64,000 nucleotides of DNA from Chitinophagaceae bacterium. GTDB lineage: Bacteria; Bacteroidota; Bacteroidia; Chitinophagales; Chitinophagaceae. The stretch covers positions 248,001-312,000 of the forward strand of contig JALNZE010000001.1 in assembly GCA_023229465.1 (NCBI GenBank). The letters are read 5' to 3'. Shown in pieces: positions 54,635-63,046 of the stretch. The notes beneath the pieces are model-generated. The model was given only the letters and a program-made list of their open reading frames with translations, did no database searches and was not told where the DNA came from. How positions within the stretch are numbered: the stretch's first letter is position 1; each line of letters begins with the position of its first letter. The position numbers and the translations under genes are program-made.

Positions 54635-55312
54635 TCAGATCAAAATATTTTCCGTAACAGTCTGTCCATCCAGCATCCGAATAATACGATGACTATACCT
54701 TGCATCATGCTCAGAGTGTGTAACCATTATAATAGTAGTACCCTGCTCATTCATATTCGTTAACAGTTCCATTACTTCATTACCGTTTATTGAGTCGAGG
54801 TTACCGGTAGGTTCATCCGCCAATATCAGTTTTGGGTTGTTCACTACGGCACGTGCCACTGCCACACGCTGTTGCTGTCCGCCGGATAACTGTTGGGGGT
54901 AGTGATTGCGGCGGTGCATGATCTGCATTTTATCAAGCACGGCTTCTACACGCTTTTTTCTTTCATCACTTTTTACGCCGAGGTATATAAGCGGCAGTTC
55001 TACGTTCTCAAATACGGTCAGTTCATCTATCAGGTTAAAACTCTGGAAAACGAAGCCGATATTATGTTTGCGCAGATCGGCGCGTTGCCGTTCATTGAAC
55101 TTCGCTATTTCAATATTGTTGAAAAGAAAACTACCCGCATCGGGGTCATCCAATAAACCAAGAATATTCAACAAAGTAGATTTACCGCAACCGGATGGCC
55201 CCATCACAGCAACAAATTCGCCTTTTTTAATTTCCATAGACAATTTGTTGAGCGCGATGGTTTCTACCTCATCGGTACGGTATATCTTTTCGAGTTCTGT
55301 AATTTTTATCAT
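54635..55312 (-). CDS. ABC transporter ATP-binding protein (LolD/MacB family)
   Basis: This 225-residue ATPase energises the two permeases downstream. Walker A GPSGCGKSTLLN is at about residues 38-49, the Q-loop FQSFNLIDELTVFENVELPL follows, then signature LSGGQQQRVAVARA, Walker B LILADEPTGNLDS and H-loop IMVTHSEHDARYSHR. Length is exactly that of the LolD/MacB subfamily, which works with FtsX-type permeases. It lies 62 bases after the adaptor gene, same strand. Confidence 0.96.
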   Translation of the reverse strand: MIKITELEKIYRTDEVETIALNKLSMEIKKGEFVAVMGPSGCGKSTLLNILGLLDDPDAGSFLFNNIEIAKFNERQRADLRKHNIGFVFQSFNLIDELTVFENVELPLIYLGVKSDERKKRVEAVLDKMQIMHRRNHYPQQLSGGQQQRVAVARAVVNNPKLILADEPTGNLDSINGNEVMELLTNMNEQGTTIIMVTHSEHDARYSHRIIRMLDGQTVTENILI

Positions 55313-55374
55313 GTTTCTGTTTTTATGTTTGTAAAAGGTAATAGTTGATTTATTTAGTTACCGGCAGCAATTCT

Positions 55375-56631
55375 TCACGGCTTCTTCAATACCAACTCCT
55401 GCATATTCCCATAGTTTTCATAACTGGAGGTAACCACTTTATCGCCCGGTTTCAATCCCTGCAATACCTCATAATAATCCGGGTTCTGGCGGCCTAACTG
55501 TATATCTGCCTTATAGGCCATCGTTCCATTCTCATTTACTTTAAATATCCAGTTACCGCCTGTCTGCTGGTAAAATCCACCTTTGGGTACCAGTATGGCG
55601 GTTGTTTCATCGCTTAATGCCAGTAGTATTTGTAAGGTTTGTCCCCTGCGGATGCCCTGCGGCGTTTCACTCACAAATAACATATCCACCTGGAAGCGGC
55701 CATTGGTTACCTGCGTAAATACTTTGGTTATTTTAAGTTTGTACGTTTTATTGGCAAAAGTAAAATCTCCGGTAAGTCCGGTAAAGATTCGGGAAAGATA
55801 ATGTTCATCAATATCCACCCTTACTTTAAAACCGCTCAACACATCAATCTGCCCCAGGCGGTCACCTTCTCTTTTTGTTTGCCCCCTTTCTGCATCCAGG
55901 GATGTCAACTGCCCGTCAATAGGGGCGCGTACAATCAGGTCGCCTACCTTTTTCCGCATAACAGTTAACGCATTCTGTGAACCTTCATAAGATTGTTTGG
56001 CCTGCTCCAACTGCCGGCGGTTGGAGGCAGAATCCTGTTGTAATATCTGATTGGTTAATTGCTTTTTATGCACCAGGTAATTATAATTATTTTCTGATAT
56101 CTTAAATTCCTGAAGCCCGATCGCTTTTTGCCCGTACAGGTGTTTGTTTAACTTGTATAAACGTTCGGCTTCTGTAAGCTGGCTTTCTACATCTGTCATT
56201 TGGTTTAATTTGTTAACGGTATTTTGCTGGGCAGCATTACGCGATATCTGCATTTGGGTTAAGAGATTATAAACAGAAGTTTCCTGGTTTACCAAACTCA
56301 ATTGCAAATTGGTATTGGATAACTTTAAGATGGGTTGCCCTTGTTTCATCATGGCCCCGTCTTCCACATATTTTTCTTCTACACGGCCACCTTCTATTGC
56401 ATCAAGATAAATAGAGGTAACCGGCAAAACAATACCATTTACCGGGATGGCATCTTTATAGGGTCCTTTTTTAACTTCGCTAATGGTAATCCGTTCCAGA
56501 TCTACATTCAGTTTAGATTTTCCGGAAGTGAAATAATAACCCGCTATAAATAATACAATAATAGCCGCCGGGATAGTAATGGTAAGAATTCGTTTGGCAT
56601 TCCATTTCTTTTTTTTGATAATTCTGTCCAC
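55375..56631 (-). CDS. periplasmic adaptor protein (HlyD/MacA type)
   Basis: This 418-residue membrane fusion protein has one N-terminal membrane helix (about 15-35) and no lipobox. The barrel and hairpin parts are seen as VVLPVTSIYLDAIEGGRVEE, KQGQPILKLSN, a long coiled hairpin (about 100-215), then DLIVRAPIDGQLTSLDAERG and RRGQTLQILLAL. It is the first gene of the export operon (adaptor-ATPase-permease-permease-TolC), facing a sigma-54-type regulator across a 336-base region with a candidate -24/-12 promoter. Confidence 0.92.
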   Translation of the reverse strand: MDRIIKKKKWNAKRILTITIPAAIIVLFIAGYYFTSGKSKLNVDLERITISEVKKGPYKDAIPVNGIVLPVTSIYLDAIEGGRVEEKYVEDGAMMKQGQPILKLSNTNLQLSLVNQETSVYNLLTQMQISRNAAQQNTVNKLNQMTDVESQLTEAERLYKLNKHLYGQKAIGLQEFKISENNYNYLVHKKQLTNQILQQDSASNRRQLEQAKQSYEGSQNALTVMRKKVGDLIVRAPIDGQLTSLDAERGQTKREGDRLGQIDVLSGFKVRVDIDEHYLSRIFTGLTGDFTFANKTYKLKITKVFTQVTNGRFQVDMLFVSETPQGIRRGQTLQILLALSDETTAILVPKGGFYQQTGGNWIFKVNENGTMAYKADIQLGRQNPDYYEVLQGLKPGDKVVTSSYENYGNMQELVLKKP

Positions 56632-56706
56632 TTCTTTGGTTTTGGGTTGAACTTAAATGAGTTTGATCAGGCTGTTTTCATCATGGAAAATTTCCGATTT
56701 CTATAT

Positions 56707-56721
56707 GAAACCTTTGTGCCA
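56707..56721 (-). promoter_or_regulatory. candidate sigma-54 (-24/-12) promoter of the export operon
   Basis: Read on the minus strand the site is TGGCAC-AAAGG-TTTC, against the consensus TGGCAC-N5-TTGC; spacing and the -24 half are exact and one base of the -12 half differs. Transcription would begin about 65 bases before the adaptor start at 56631. The divergent regulator is of the sigma-54-activating class, which supports the call. Confidence 0.5.
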
Positions 56722-56773
56722 GAAACTAATTATACTGATAATCAATGAATTACTTTTCAATTTTGGATGAAGC

Positions 56774-56812
56774 TGTTCGCATACGGTACACATAGTGTCC
56801 GCTTTTGATACA
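56774..56812. promoter_or_regulatory. tandem 17-base operator-like sites
   Basis: TGTTCGCATACGGTACA (56774-56790) and TGTCCGCTTTTGATACA (56796-56812) agree at 12 of 17 positions (TGTyCGCnTnnGrTACA), with ends TGT and ACA in inverted symmetry. Their starts are 22 bases apart, about two helical turns. This is the arrangement expected of an upstream activating sequence for an NtrC-like dimer. Confidence 0.55.
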
Positions 56813-56967
56813 GTTTCTTTCAGCAGATTTCAGGTAAGGTGTTCTTCTTCAAATTATCAGGTAACCGGTATATTTATGGTGCAGAGGATGGGCAAATTAG
56901 TGATCTTAGCGCCAACTAATCCACTGATTCTGCAAACCGCCCATCCGCCATAGAAAATAGTTACTAC

Positions 56968-58329
56968 ATGAGTCTAAAAAAGTCAAGCATACTGGTAATA
57001 GATGATGATACAGATGTACTTACCGCGGTAAGGTTATTGTTGCGGACGGAGGTTAAAGAAGTGATAACAGAGAAAAACCCGGAGCAGATTCCTTTTTTAT
57101 TGTCAAAAGACAGCTTCGACCTGGTTTTACTGGATATGAATTTTAATGCTTCCATCAATACAGGCAATGAAGGAATTTATTGGTTAAAACGGATAAAAAC
57201 CTTGAAGCCGGCTATCGCGGTAATCATGATTACGGCTTATGGTGATATTGACCTGGCGGTTAAATCATTAAAAGAAGGCGCGGCGGATTTTGTGGTGAAA
57301 CCATGGCATAATGAAAAATTATTGTCTGCCCTCACCAATGTTTTAAAAAACCGTGGACAAAATAAAACGTCCGCGATGGATATGCCGCTACCAGCCGGTA
57401 ATAGCGAAAATGGCATGATTGGTGAAAGCGATGTAATGCAGGATATTTTTTATAAAATCAATAAGATTGCCCCAACAGACGCTAATATCCTGATATTGGG
57501 AGAGAACGGTACCGGTAAGGACCTGATCGCGACCGCTATTCATCAACAGTCGCTTCGTGCCAGTCAACCTTTTATCAAAGTGGATGTGGGTGCATTAACA
57601 GAAAGCTTATTTGAGAGCGAATTATTCGGTCATAAAAAAGGAGCTTTTACCGATGCAGGAGAAGACAGGATGGGGCGTTTTGAATCGGCCAACGGCGGTA
57701 CACTATTTTTAGATGAGATTGGGAATATCTCCCTGCAACAACAGGCAAAATTATTAACTGTTTTGCAGAACAGGCAGGTAACCAGGTTGGGCGTCAATCA
57801 GCCCATTCCTATTGATATCCGTTTAATTTGTGCCACCAATATTCCTTTGGGTGAACTGGCCAATGAGAACCGTTTCAGGAAAGACCTGATCTATCGTATC
57901 AATACGGTAGAAATTACTGTTCCGCCATTACGCAAACGGAAAGAAGATATCCTTTTATTAGCCAGACATTTTGCAATGGTATATGCCAATAAATATCTCA
58001 AACCCAATATTCAGTTTCACGCTTCGGCGCTGGACAAGCTCTGTCACTATGCTTTTCCGGGAAATGTTCGCGAACTACAGTACACTATTGAACGGGCCAT
58101 CATTATGTCTGATTCTGAAATGATCCAGTCATCGGATCTTTTGTTTTCCCCAATAGAATCCGCTACACCTGATATACCGGAAGATGAGGTATTGAAACTG
58201 AGTACGCTTGAAAAAAATACTATCCTTAAAGTAATTGATAAACACAATGGAAACATCAGCAAGGCGGCGAAGGAACTGGGATTAACAAGAACCGCATTAT
58301 ACAGGAGACTAAGTAAATATGACATTTAA
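56968..58329 (+). CDS. sigma-54-dependent response regulator (NtrC family)
   Basis: This 453-residue activator has a receiver domain (about 5-120; Asp56 in LLDMNFN is the phospho-acceptor), an AAA+ domain (about 150-380; Walker A LGENGTGKDL, sigma-54 contact loop GAFTDA in place of GAFTGA, GGTLFLDEIGN) and a Fis-type helix-turn-helix at the end (NISKAAKELGLTRTALYRRL). It opens RNA polymerase-sigma-54 complexes from a distant site. It faces the exporter operon, its likely target, and overlaps the kinase gene by 11 bases. GAFTDA still fits sigma-54 interaction but is less common. Confidence 0.95.
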   Translation: MSLKKSSILVIDDDTDVLTAVRLLLRTEVKEVITEKNPEQIPFLLSKDSFDLVLLDMNFNASINTGNEGIYWLKRIKTLKPAIAVIMITAYGDIDLAVKSLKEGAADFVVKPWHNEKLLSALTNVLKNRGQNKTSAMDMPLPAGNSENGMIGESDVMQDIFYKINKIAPTDANILILGENGTGKDLIATAIHQQSLRASQPFIKVDVGALTESLFESELFGHKKGAFTDAGEDRMGRFESANGGTLFLDEIGNISLQQQAKLLTVLQNRQVTRLGVNQPIPIDIRLICATNIPLGELANENRFRKDLIYRINTVEITVPPLRKRKEDILLLARHFAMVYANKYLKPNIQFHASALDKLCHYAFPGNVRELQYTIERAIIMSDSEMIQSSDLLFSPIESATPDIPEDEVLKLSTLEKNTILKVIDKHNGNISKAAKELGLTRTALYRRLSKYDI

Positions 58330-59662
58330 AAAATTTCAGTGGGCTATTCTGATCCGCGTTATATTATTATTTATAACGCTTACCGGCGCTTCCTGGCTGC
58401 TGGTATCGGCATGGTATGTTTACGCGTTACTATTGCTGCCGGTGATTATTTACCAGGTAATTCATTTTTACCGTTTCCATAAACTGGCACAGATGGAGGT
58501 GGAACAGTTTGTAGAAGCCGTCCATTACAGGGATTTCTCACGCAATTTCAATGTTTCGCGGGCGCCACTTGACCTGAAACCATTGCGAAAAGGGTTTAAT
58601 GAAATTAATTCCGCCTTCAAAGTGATATCCAGGGAAAAAGAAACCCAATATCATTATTTACAAAAAGTGCTGGAACTGGTTGATACCGGTATCTTATCCT
58701 ATGAAACAGAAAGCGGGGATGTGGTATGGATGAATGAATCACTAAAGAAAATGTTATTGGTGCCGTATTTAAAAACCATCCATTCGCTCTGTAAGCGCGA
58801 TGAAGCGTTATACCGGCAGGTAATCAGTTTACAACCGGGCAACAGCCATATTGCTACGGTACATCTTGAAAAAAACAGTTTTAAGATATTATTATCGGCC
58901 ACTTCTTTTCATACAGATGGAAAAAATTTTCAACTGGTTGCCTTTCAGAATATTAATGAAGCGCTTGACGAAACAGAATCCAAAGCCTGGCAAAAACTGT
59001 TAAGTGTAATGACACATGAGATCATGAATTCCGTGGCTCCTATTTCTTCATTGGCTGATACGTTGAAAACCCGTTTACAGGAATCCGTTCAATACCTTGA
59101 TAACAGTAACGGAGTTGTGGATGACCTGGAAGTAGGTATCACCACCATCAAAAGAAGAAGTGAGGGGTTGTTGAAATTTGCGGAAGTGTATCGTAATCTG
59201 AATAAGATCACCAACCCCAACCTGAAACATGTTTTTGTGCGCGATCTTTTTGAAAGTATGCATAACCTGATGGAGCCTACTTTAGATCAGAAAGGGATTG
59301 AGATGGAGATCATTTTGAAAGACCCCGCTTTGATGCTTGATGTGGATACCAGTTTGATGGAGCAGGTATTGATCAACCTGATTGTAAATGCCATTGATGC
59401 TGTAAAAGATGTTGCCCGCCCGAGAATCATCCTTTCCGCAACCGAATCGATCAGCCATAAGATTTCTTTAAAGGTTTCAGACAACGGTGTGGGAATGAAT
59501 GAAGAGTTGATAAATAATATCTTTGTCCCTTTCTTCAGTACCAAGAAAAATGGAAGCGGGATCGGTTTGAGTTTGTGCAAACAGGTCATGATGCTGCACA
59601 AGGGTACCATCAGTGTGCAGTCAATTCCGGAAAAAGGAACTGCTTTTGTGTTGCAGTTCTGA
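58319..59662 (+). CDS. membrane sensor histidine kinase paired with the NtrC-like regulator
   Basis: This 447-residue kinase has two membrane helices near the N terminus (about 10-30 and 32-50) with almost no periplasmic loop, so the signal is probably sensed in the membrane or cytoplasm. A PAS-like region (about 105-215) precedes the H-box LSVMTHEIMNSVAPIS (His about residue 230). ATPase motifs are NLIVNAIDAVKD, SDNGVGMNEE and GSGIGLSLCKQV. Its start lies within the end of the regulator gene, so the two are translated together. Confidence 0.94.
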   Translation: MTFKKFQWAILIRVILLFITLTGASWLLVSAWYVYALLLLPVIIYQVIHFYRFHKLAQMEVEQFVEAVHYRDFSRNFNVSRAPLDLKPLRKGFNEINSAFKVISREKETQYHYLQKVLELVDTGILSYETESGDVVWMNESLKKMLLVPYLKTIHSLCKRDEALYRQVISLQPGNSHIATVHLEKNSFKILLSATSFHTDGKNFQLVAFQNINEALDETESKAWQKLLSVMTHEIMNSVAPISSLADTLKTRLQESVQYLDNSNGVVDDLEVGITTIKRRSEGLLKFAEVYRNLNKITNPNLKHVFVRDLFESMHNLMEPTLDQKGIEMEIILKDPALMLDVDTSLMEQVLINLIVNAIDAVKDVARPRIILSATESISHKISLKVSDNGVGMNEELINNIFVPFFSTKKNGSGIGLSLCKQVMMLHKGTISVQSIPEKGTAFVLQF

Positions 59663-59688
59663 GTTACAAAAGGGTTGGATTGTCCGGC

Positions 59689-59829
59689 TCAGCCTTTGAG
59701 TCCAACTACGCCGGCAAGGTCAGATTGATTATAGCCTAACTGCTTCATTCTGAATTTAACGGCCTCAATCGTATCTGGAAATTCAATTGGGTAGTGAACC
59801 TTTTCGTAAGTGTCTATCAGCAACAATTT
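59689..59829 (-). pseudogene. HigA-type antitoxin remnant
   Basis: The minus-strand frame reads KLLLIDTYEKVHYPIEFP and DTIEAVKFRMKQLGYNQSDL, then AGVVGLKG and a stop at 59689-59691. This matches the middle of HigA-like antitoxins (LIDxYExxHYPI, PIEAIKFRMEQxGL) up to the start of the helix-turn-helix, which is cut off. No start codon or toxin gene is present. Its upstream end overlaps the last codons of the MerC-like gene, so it is a scrap left by rearrangement. Confidence 0.65.
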
Positions 59830-60425
59830 TCTCCTGCTTGTATTGGTGGACATTTTACTGTTCCGTAACTACAATAAACACAGCAGTCGCCTTGCAAAGG
59901 TTTAAGTCGTGTCTTACATTTTTCACATTCGTAAAAATATACGCAGGCATCAGCCGGCATAATCTCTTTTTTTTTGTGTCCGCAGTTTGGGCAGGTCAAC
60001 GTTGATTGCAGTTCAACTGTCTTGCCGTTGTATGTTGTGCAGGTGTTGCAAGTCCCGTACATTTTATTTCGTCTATAATTCCAAATGGTCGCCGCTAAAA
60101 GTCCGAACATACCCGCGTAAAGAAAATATGTCCAGTAATCGCTTTCGTTCAAGTGATATGCGTAAAAAATTAAAAGTCCGCCTGGAACAGCGACTATTAA
60201 CGGATACACACAGCGGTGTCCGCGATACGAAATATAAAGACCGCCAACTGAAATTAAGACCATTGCCTGAAAAATCCACATTGTCCACCCGCCAAAAAGT
60301 TCAAAACTACCAAGTCCAAGTGCGGAAGCCGCAAATGCAAAAAGCGGAAAACAGCAAGGTGAAAATATTGCCGTCAGGAAAAGTCCGGCCGTTCCTAATT
60401 TGTCTATGTTATTTGTTAATTTCAT
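59817..60425 (-). CDS. MerC-like membrane protein with a cysteine-rich GDCC tail
   Basis: This 202-residue protein has four membrane helices in the first 115 residues. The MerC family signature is LGTAGLFLTAIFSPCCFPLF, then ASALGLGS, where Cys24/Cys25 would bind and pass on Hg(II) or another soft metal. The C-terminal 85 residues are a separate cysteine-rich part: CNTC, CPNCGHKKKE, CEKCKTRLKPLQ, and GDCCVYCSYGTVKCPPIQ, ending ENCC, i.e. two zinc-ribbon-like pairs and a GDCC motif found in Bacteroidota. No merA or merR is adjacent. The gene sits in a patch with an antitoxin scrap and a broken transposase, suggesting it came in by transfer. Confidence 0.82.
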   Translation of the reverse strand: MKLTNNIDKLGTAGLFLTAIFSPCCFPLFAFAASALGLGSFELFGGWTMWIFQAMVLISVGGLYISYRGHRCVYPLIVAVPGGLLIFYAYHLNESDYWTYFLYAGMFGLLAATIWNYRRNKMYGTCNTCTTYNGKTVELQSTLTCPNCGHKKKEIMPADACVYFYECEKCKTRLKPLQGDCCVYCSYGTVKCPPIQAGENCC

Positions 60426-60507
60426 TGTCGTTTAGCTGTTGCGCTGTTATCTTTTATAATGACCGTTAACATTGACGGCTTGCTGTTGTGCTGGTATTTT
60501 ATACCTG

Positions 60508-60633
60508 TCAGCCCGGCAACCGAAGCCGATTGAAAAACTTTTTTGAAGATGATTTAGTCGAGTTTACATATTCCTGTGAATAAGCGTTGTTGGTTAGTAT
60601 AAGTATCAAGGCAAATAATGTGGTTTTGTCCAT
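60508..60633 (-). pseudogene. orphan 5' fragment of a secreted-protein gene
   Basis: A 41-codon frame starts at 60633 with MDKTTLFALILILTNNAYSQ, a convincing signal peptide, then EYVNSTKSSSKKFFNRLRLP and G before a stop at 60508-60510. A signal peptide followed by so short a tail suggests that only the start of a gene remains. I cannot name the family. A real small secreted peptide is possible. Confidence 0.4.
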
Positions 60634-60662
60634 GCTGTCTGGATTATATCGTTAAAGCTGAT

Positions 60663-60715
60663 AGCGATTTGCCGCCAATAGTTCCAGCGTCCGGGCCCAC
60701 TATTGGCAATACGCT
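60663..60715. repeat. imperfect stem-loop in the accessory patch
   Basis: GCCAATAGT (60674-60682) pairs exactly with ACTATTGGC (60699-60707), and outside it AGCGATTTGCC (60663-60673) pairs with GGCAATACGCT (60705-60715) except for two mismatches and a three-base bulge. A GTTAAAC lies just beyond it (60717-60723). It could be a recombination site, a terminator or a transposon end. Confidence 0.4.
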
Positions 60716-60878
60716 TGTTAAACATGGCACCTAATGTTAGTTGACCGTTAATTACCAAACTCGCTACCAAAAAAGTAATCAACACCTCTTTACCCTGATT
60801 AATAAGTAATCCCTTCTCCGCAGTTTATATGTTTGAATTCGCGAATAGCGTTTCCTAAATGCAAAGAAACTAAAACAT

Positions 60879-61238
60879 ATGAAAAGCGAATCAACTAAGC
60901 TACGGGATTTTAGCGGTCAAACTATTTATGTGGGTATGGATGTTCATCACAAAAGCTGGAAGATCCATATTTATAGTGATGAGTTTGAACTGAAATCACT
61001 TAGCCAGGAGCCAGACGTAAATAGGTTGTACAATTACCTTGATAGTCATTATAAAAATGCAAATTACCATCTGGCGTATGAAGCGGGCTTTAGTGGTTTT
61101 TGGATACAAAGGGCATTTGCGGCAAAAGGCGTAAATTGTAAAGTAGCGCACCCCGCTGATGTGCCTACCAGTAATATTGAACAACTACGTAAATCAGATG
61201 CTGTGGACAGCAAAAAAATCGCAAGGAGACTTTTGTAG
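60879..61238 (+). mobile_element. truncated IS110-family transposase
   Basis: The 119-residue frame matches the N-terminal DEDD domain of IS110 transposases: IYVGMDVHHKSWKIHIY (first Asp), LAYEAGFSGFWIQRAF (Glu), and VAHPADVPTSNIEQLRKSDA and VDSKKIARRLL (last Asp). An intact enzyme is over 300 residues; here a TAG stops it directly after ARRLL, and neither the rest of the catalytic core nor the C-terminal Transposase_20 domain is found downstream. It is an inactive remnant. IS110 elements lack long terminal repeats, so the ends cannot be marked. Confidence 0.85.
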
Positions 61239-61610
61239 CCGAAAGGACTACTGTTCGCAGTTTGTGCTATGCCAATTATTGAAAACTAATAAAAAAATTG
61301 CAGTGCATGGTTCATGTATCTGCTAAGAGAAGATTGTTTTTATAATATTGGTGGGAAATGTTACACGATGTGATCGAACGATTGCACTTCAGCAGCAGTG
61401 CCTTGATTTGGTTGAAGGTCATGCAATCATTCAATTCCATCGTGTACAAAATAAATTTTGAATTCAACATGAACGCAATCGTTCTACATTCTTTTCTGTC
61501 AAATGAGGGCTCAAATACTTTCAAAAATAGGACAGCTAAATAATCCATCTACCCATTTTACAGCTAAATTTGTGTTACATAACTCCCTTTTCAAACCCTG
61601 AAATACCCTT
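61239..61610. other. intergenic region downstream of the IS110 remnant
   Basis: 372 bases, A+T-rich. A minus-strand frame of 78 codons (61312-61548) starts with MDYLAVLFLKVFEPSFDRKE but resembles nothing that I recognise and has no clear signals. No more of the transposase can be read here. No promoter of the next gene was identified. Confidence 0.4.
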
Positions 61611-62555
61611 ATGTCATTTACCATCCACATTGAAGAACAAGACGGATTCCCCATCGTTACAATAGCAGATACCCTTTCAGGCGCGGAAGCCGAGATCTAT
61701 GCTTTTGGGGGATTGTTAAATGCTTTTCGCATACCGGTTGCTAATACATTATTCAATGTGATAGATGGATTTAGCGGAAGAGAAGATGTGATAAAAAATA
61801 TAACCAATGGTTTTAAAAGCGTCAAGCTCAGTCCCTTTGTATGCAGGATGCATGAAGGAAAATATCGCTTTGCCAATAAAGAATACCAGGTAAATAAACA
61901 CCGGCTAAATAAACATGCCATTCATGGTTTGGTGTATGATGGTTTATTTGGCGTAACGAATACCGAGATTTCTCCAAGATATGCACGCGTATACTTTTGC
62001 TATCAATATGAAGGAACGGATAAAGGCTATCCATTCCCCTATACGATTGCCATAAGCTGGAAACTGGAAACCGGAAATAAGTTAACAGTGGCCACTACCA
62101 TCATGCATACCAACCCCCATCCCATACCCATCGCAGATGGATGGCACCCGTATTTTAAGTTGGGAGGTAAAGTGGATGATTGGCAGATCCAATTTGACAG
62201 CCGCACCCAATTGGAATATGATAAGGCGCTGCTACCAACCGGGAAAAAAATAAAAGATGAAAGGTTTGTAAACGGTTGTTTGTTACAAAATATACAATTG
62301 GATAATGCATTCGAACTGGAAAACGGGGCGCTGCCTGCCAAATGTGTATTGCATAATGATACCCTGCAACTTACCGTTGAACCCAATAGCAGCTATCCCC
62401 TTTTACAACTATACATACCCGAACACCGCAATAGCATTGCCATCGAAAACCTGAGTGGCGCGCCGGATAATTTTAATAATGGAATAGGGCTTTTGTTAGT
62501 AGCTCCCGGCAATCCCAAGACGTTTACCACCAGCTACAAAATAGCGTTGTTGTAA
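61611..62555 (+). CDS. aldose 1-epimerase family protein
   Basis: This 314-residue protein of the galactose mutarotase fold interconverts the alpha and beta forms of sugars. The conserved NKHAIHGLVYDGLF gives the first catalytic His; DGWHPYFKLGG the second; and IAIENLSGAPDNFNNG near the end contains the conserved Glu/Pro-Asn region. No signal peptide is present, so it is cytoplasmic. The sugar is unknown. It is isolated from sugar operons here. Confidence 0.9.
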   Translation: MSFTIHIEEQDGFPIVTIADTLSGAEAEIYAFGGLLNAFRIPVANTLFNVIDGFSGREDVIKNITNGFKSVKLSPFVCRMHEGKYRFANKEYQVNKHRLNKHAIHGLVYDGLFGVTNTEISPRYARVYFCYQYEGTDKGYPFPYTIAISWKLETGNKLTVATTIMHTNPHPIPIADGWHPYFKLGGKVDDWQIQFDSRTQLEYDKALLPTGKKIKDERFVNGCLLQNIQLDNAFELENGALPAKCVLHNDTLQLTVEPNSSYPLLQLYIPEHRNSIAIENLSGAPDNFNNGIGLLLVAPGNPKTFTTSYKIALL

Positions 62556-62581
62556 TGAAGAGAAAATGACTGTTGGCTTTT

Positions 62582-62968
62582 CTACAGGTCTACCACCGCA
62601 ATCACACTTATCTCCACGTTTACTCCGCGTGGAAGTCCTTTTACAGCAACGGTTTCACGTGCCGGGTAGTTACCTTTAAAATAAGAACCATATACTTCGT
62701 TTACCTGTGCGAACAAACCCATATCACTCAAATAAATATTGGTTTTTACTACATGTTCCAGCGTAATTTTTGCTTCATCAAGCACTGCCTGCAGGTTTTT
62801 CATTACCTGGTGGGTTTCTGCCAGTATGTTACCGGTTTGCAGTTCGCCGGTTACCGGATCTAACGCTACCTGTCCGCTTACAAATACCAACCCGTTTGCC
62901 TTGATGGCCTGGTTATAAGGGCCGATGGGGGCCGGCGCTTTATCTGTCTTAATTAGTTGCTTTGCCAT
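62582..62968 (-). CDS. RidA family reactive intermediate deaminase
   Basis: The ATG at 62968 (MAKQLIKTDKAPAPIGPY) gives the normal 128 residues. RidA proteins hydrolyse reactive 2-aminoacrylate and related imines. The family pattern is complete: APIGPYNQAIKANGLVFVSG, ETHQVMKNLQAVLDEA, NIYLSDMGLFAQVNEVY and YPARETVAVKGLPRGVNVEI, with the catalytic Arg in YPAR. The protein forms trimers in known cases. It is convergent with the epimerase gene. Confidence 0.95.
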   Translation of the reverse strand: MAKQLIKTDKAPAPIGPYNQAIKANGLVFVSGQVALDPVTGELQTGNILAETHQVMKNLQAVLDEAKITLEHVVKTNIYLSDMGLFAQVNEVYGSYFKGNYPARETVAVKGLPRGVNVEISVIAVVDL

Positions 62969-63046
62969 GAGAATTGTTTTAATTGGCAGCAATTTGCTGC
63001 ATTTCTATCAACCTGCCAACCTAAATTTGCTGCCTAACCCGGTAAT

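Larger units (their letters stand above)
56632..56967. other. divergent regulatory region of the export operon and its two-component system
   Basis: 336 bases without a credible ORF. It contains a candidate sigma-54 promoter for the export operon (56707-56721) and, 53 bases upstream of it, two near-identical 17-base sites (56774-56812). The half next to the regulator gene (56820-56967) shows no clear promoter to me. Confidence 0.6.
60426..60878. other. accessory intergenic region between the MerC-like gene and the IS110 remnant
   Basis: 453 bases. It holds a 41-codon orphan ORF with a signal peptide (60508-60633, minus) and an imperfect stem-loop (60663-60715). The remaining part (60716-60878) has no structure that I can support. 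The region looks like joined pieces rather than a native gene gap. Confidence 0.5.

Noticed and set aside
61312..61548. 78-codon minus-strand ORF downstream of the IS110 remnant
   Set aside because: No family resemblance, no clear start signals, and it is in an A+T-rich patch where such ORFs arise by chance.
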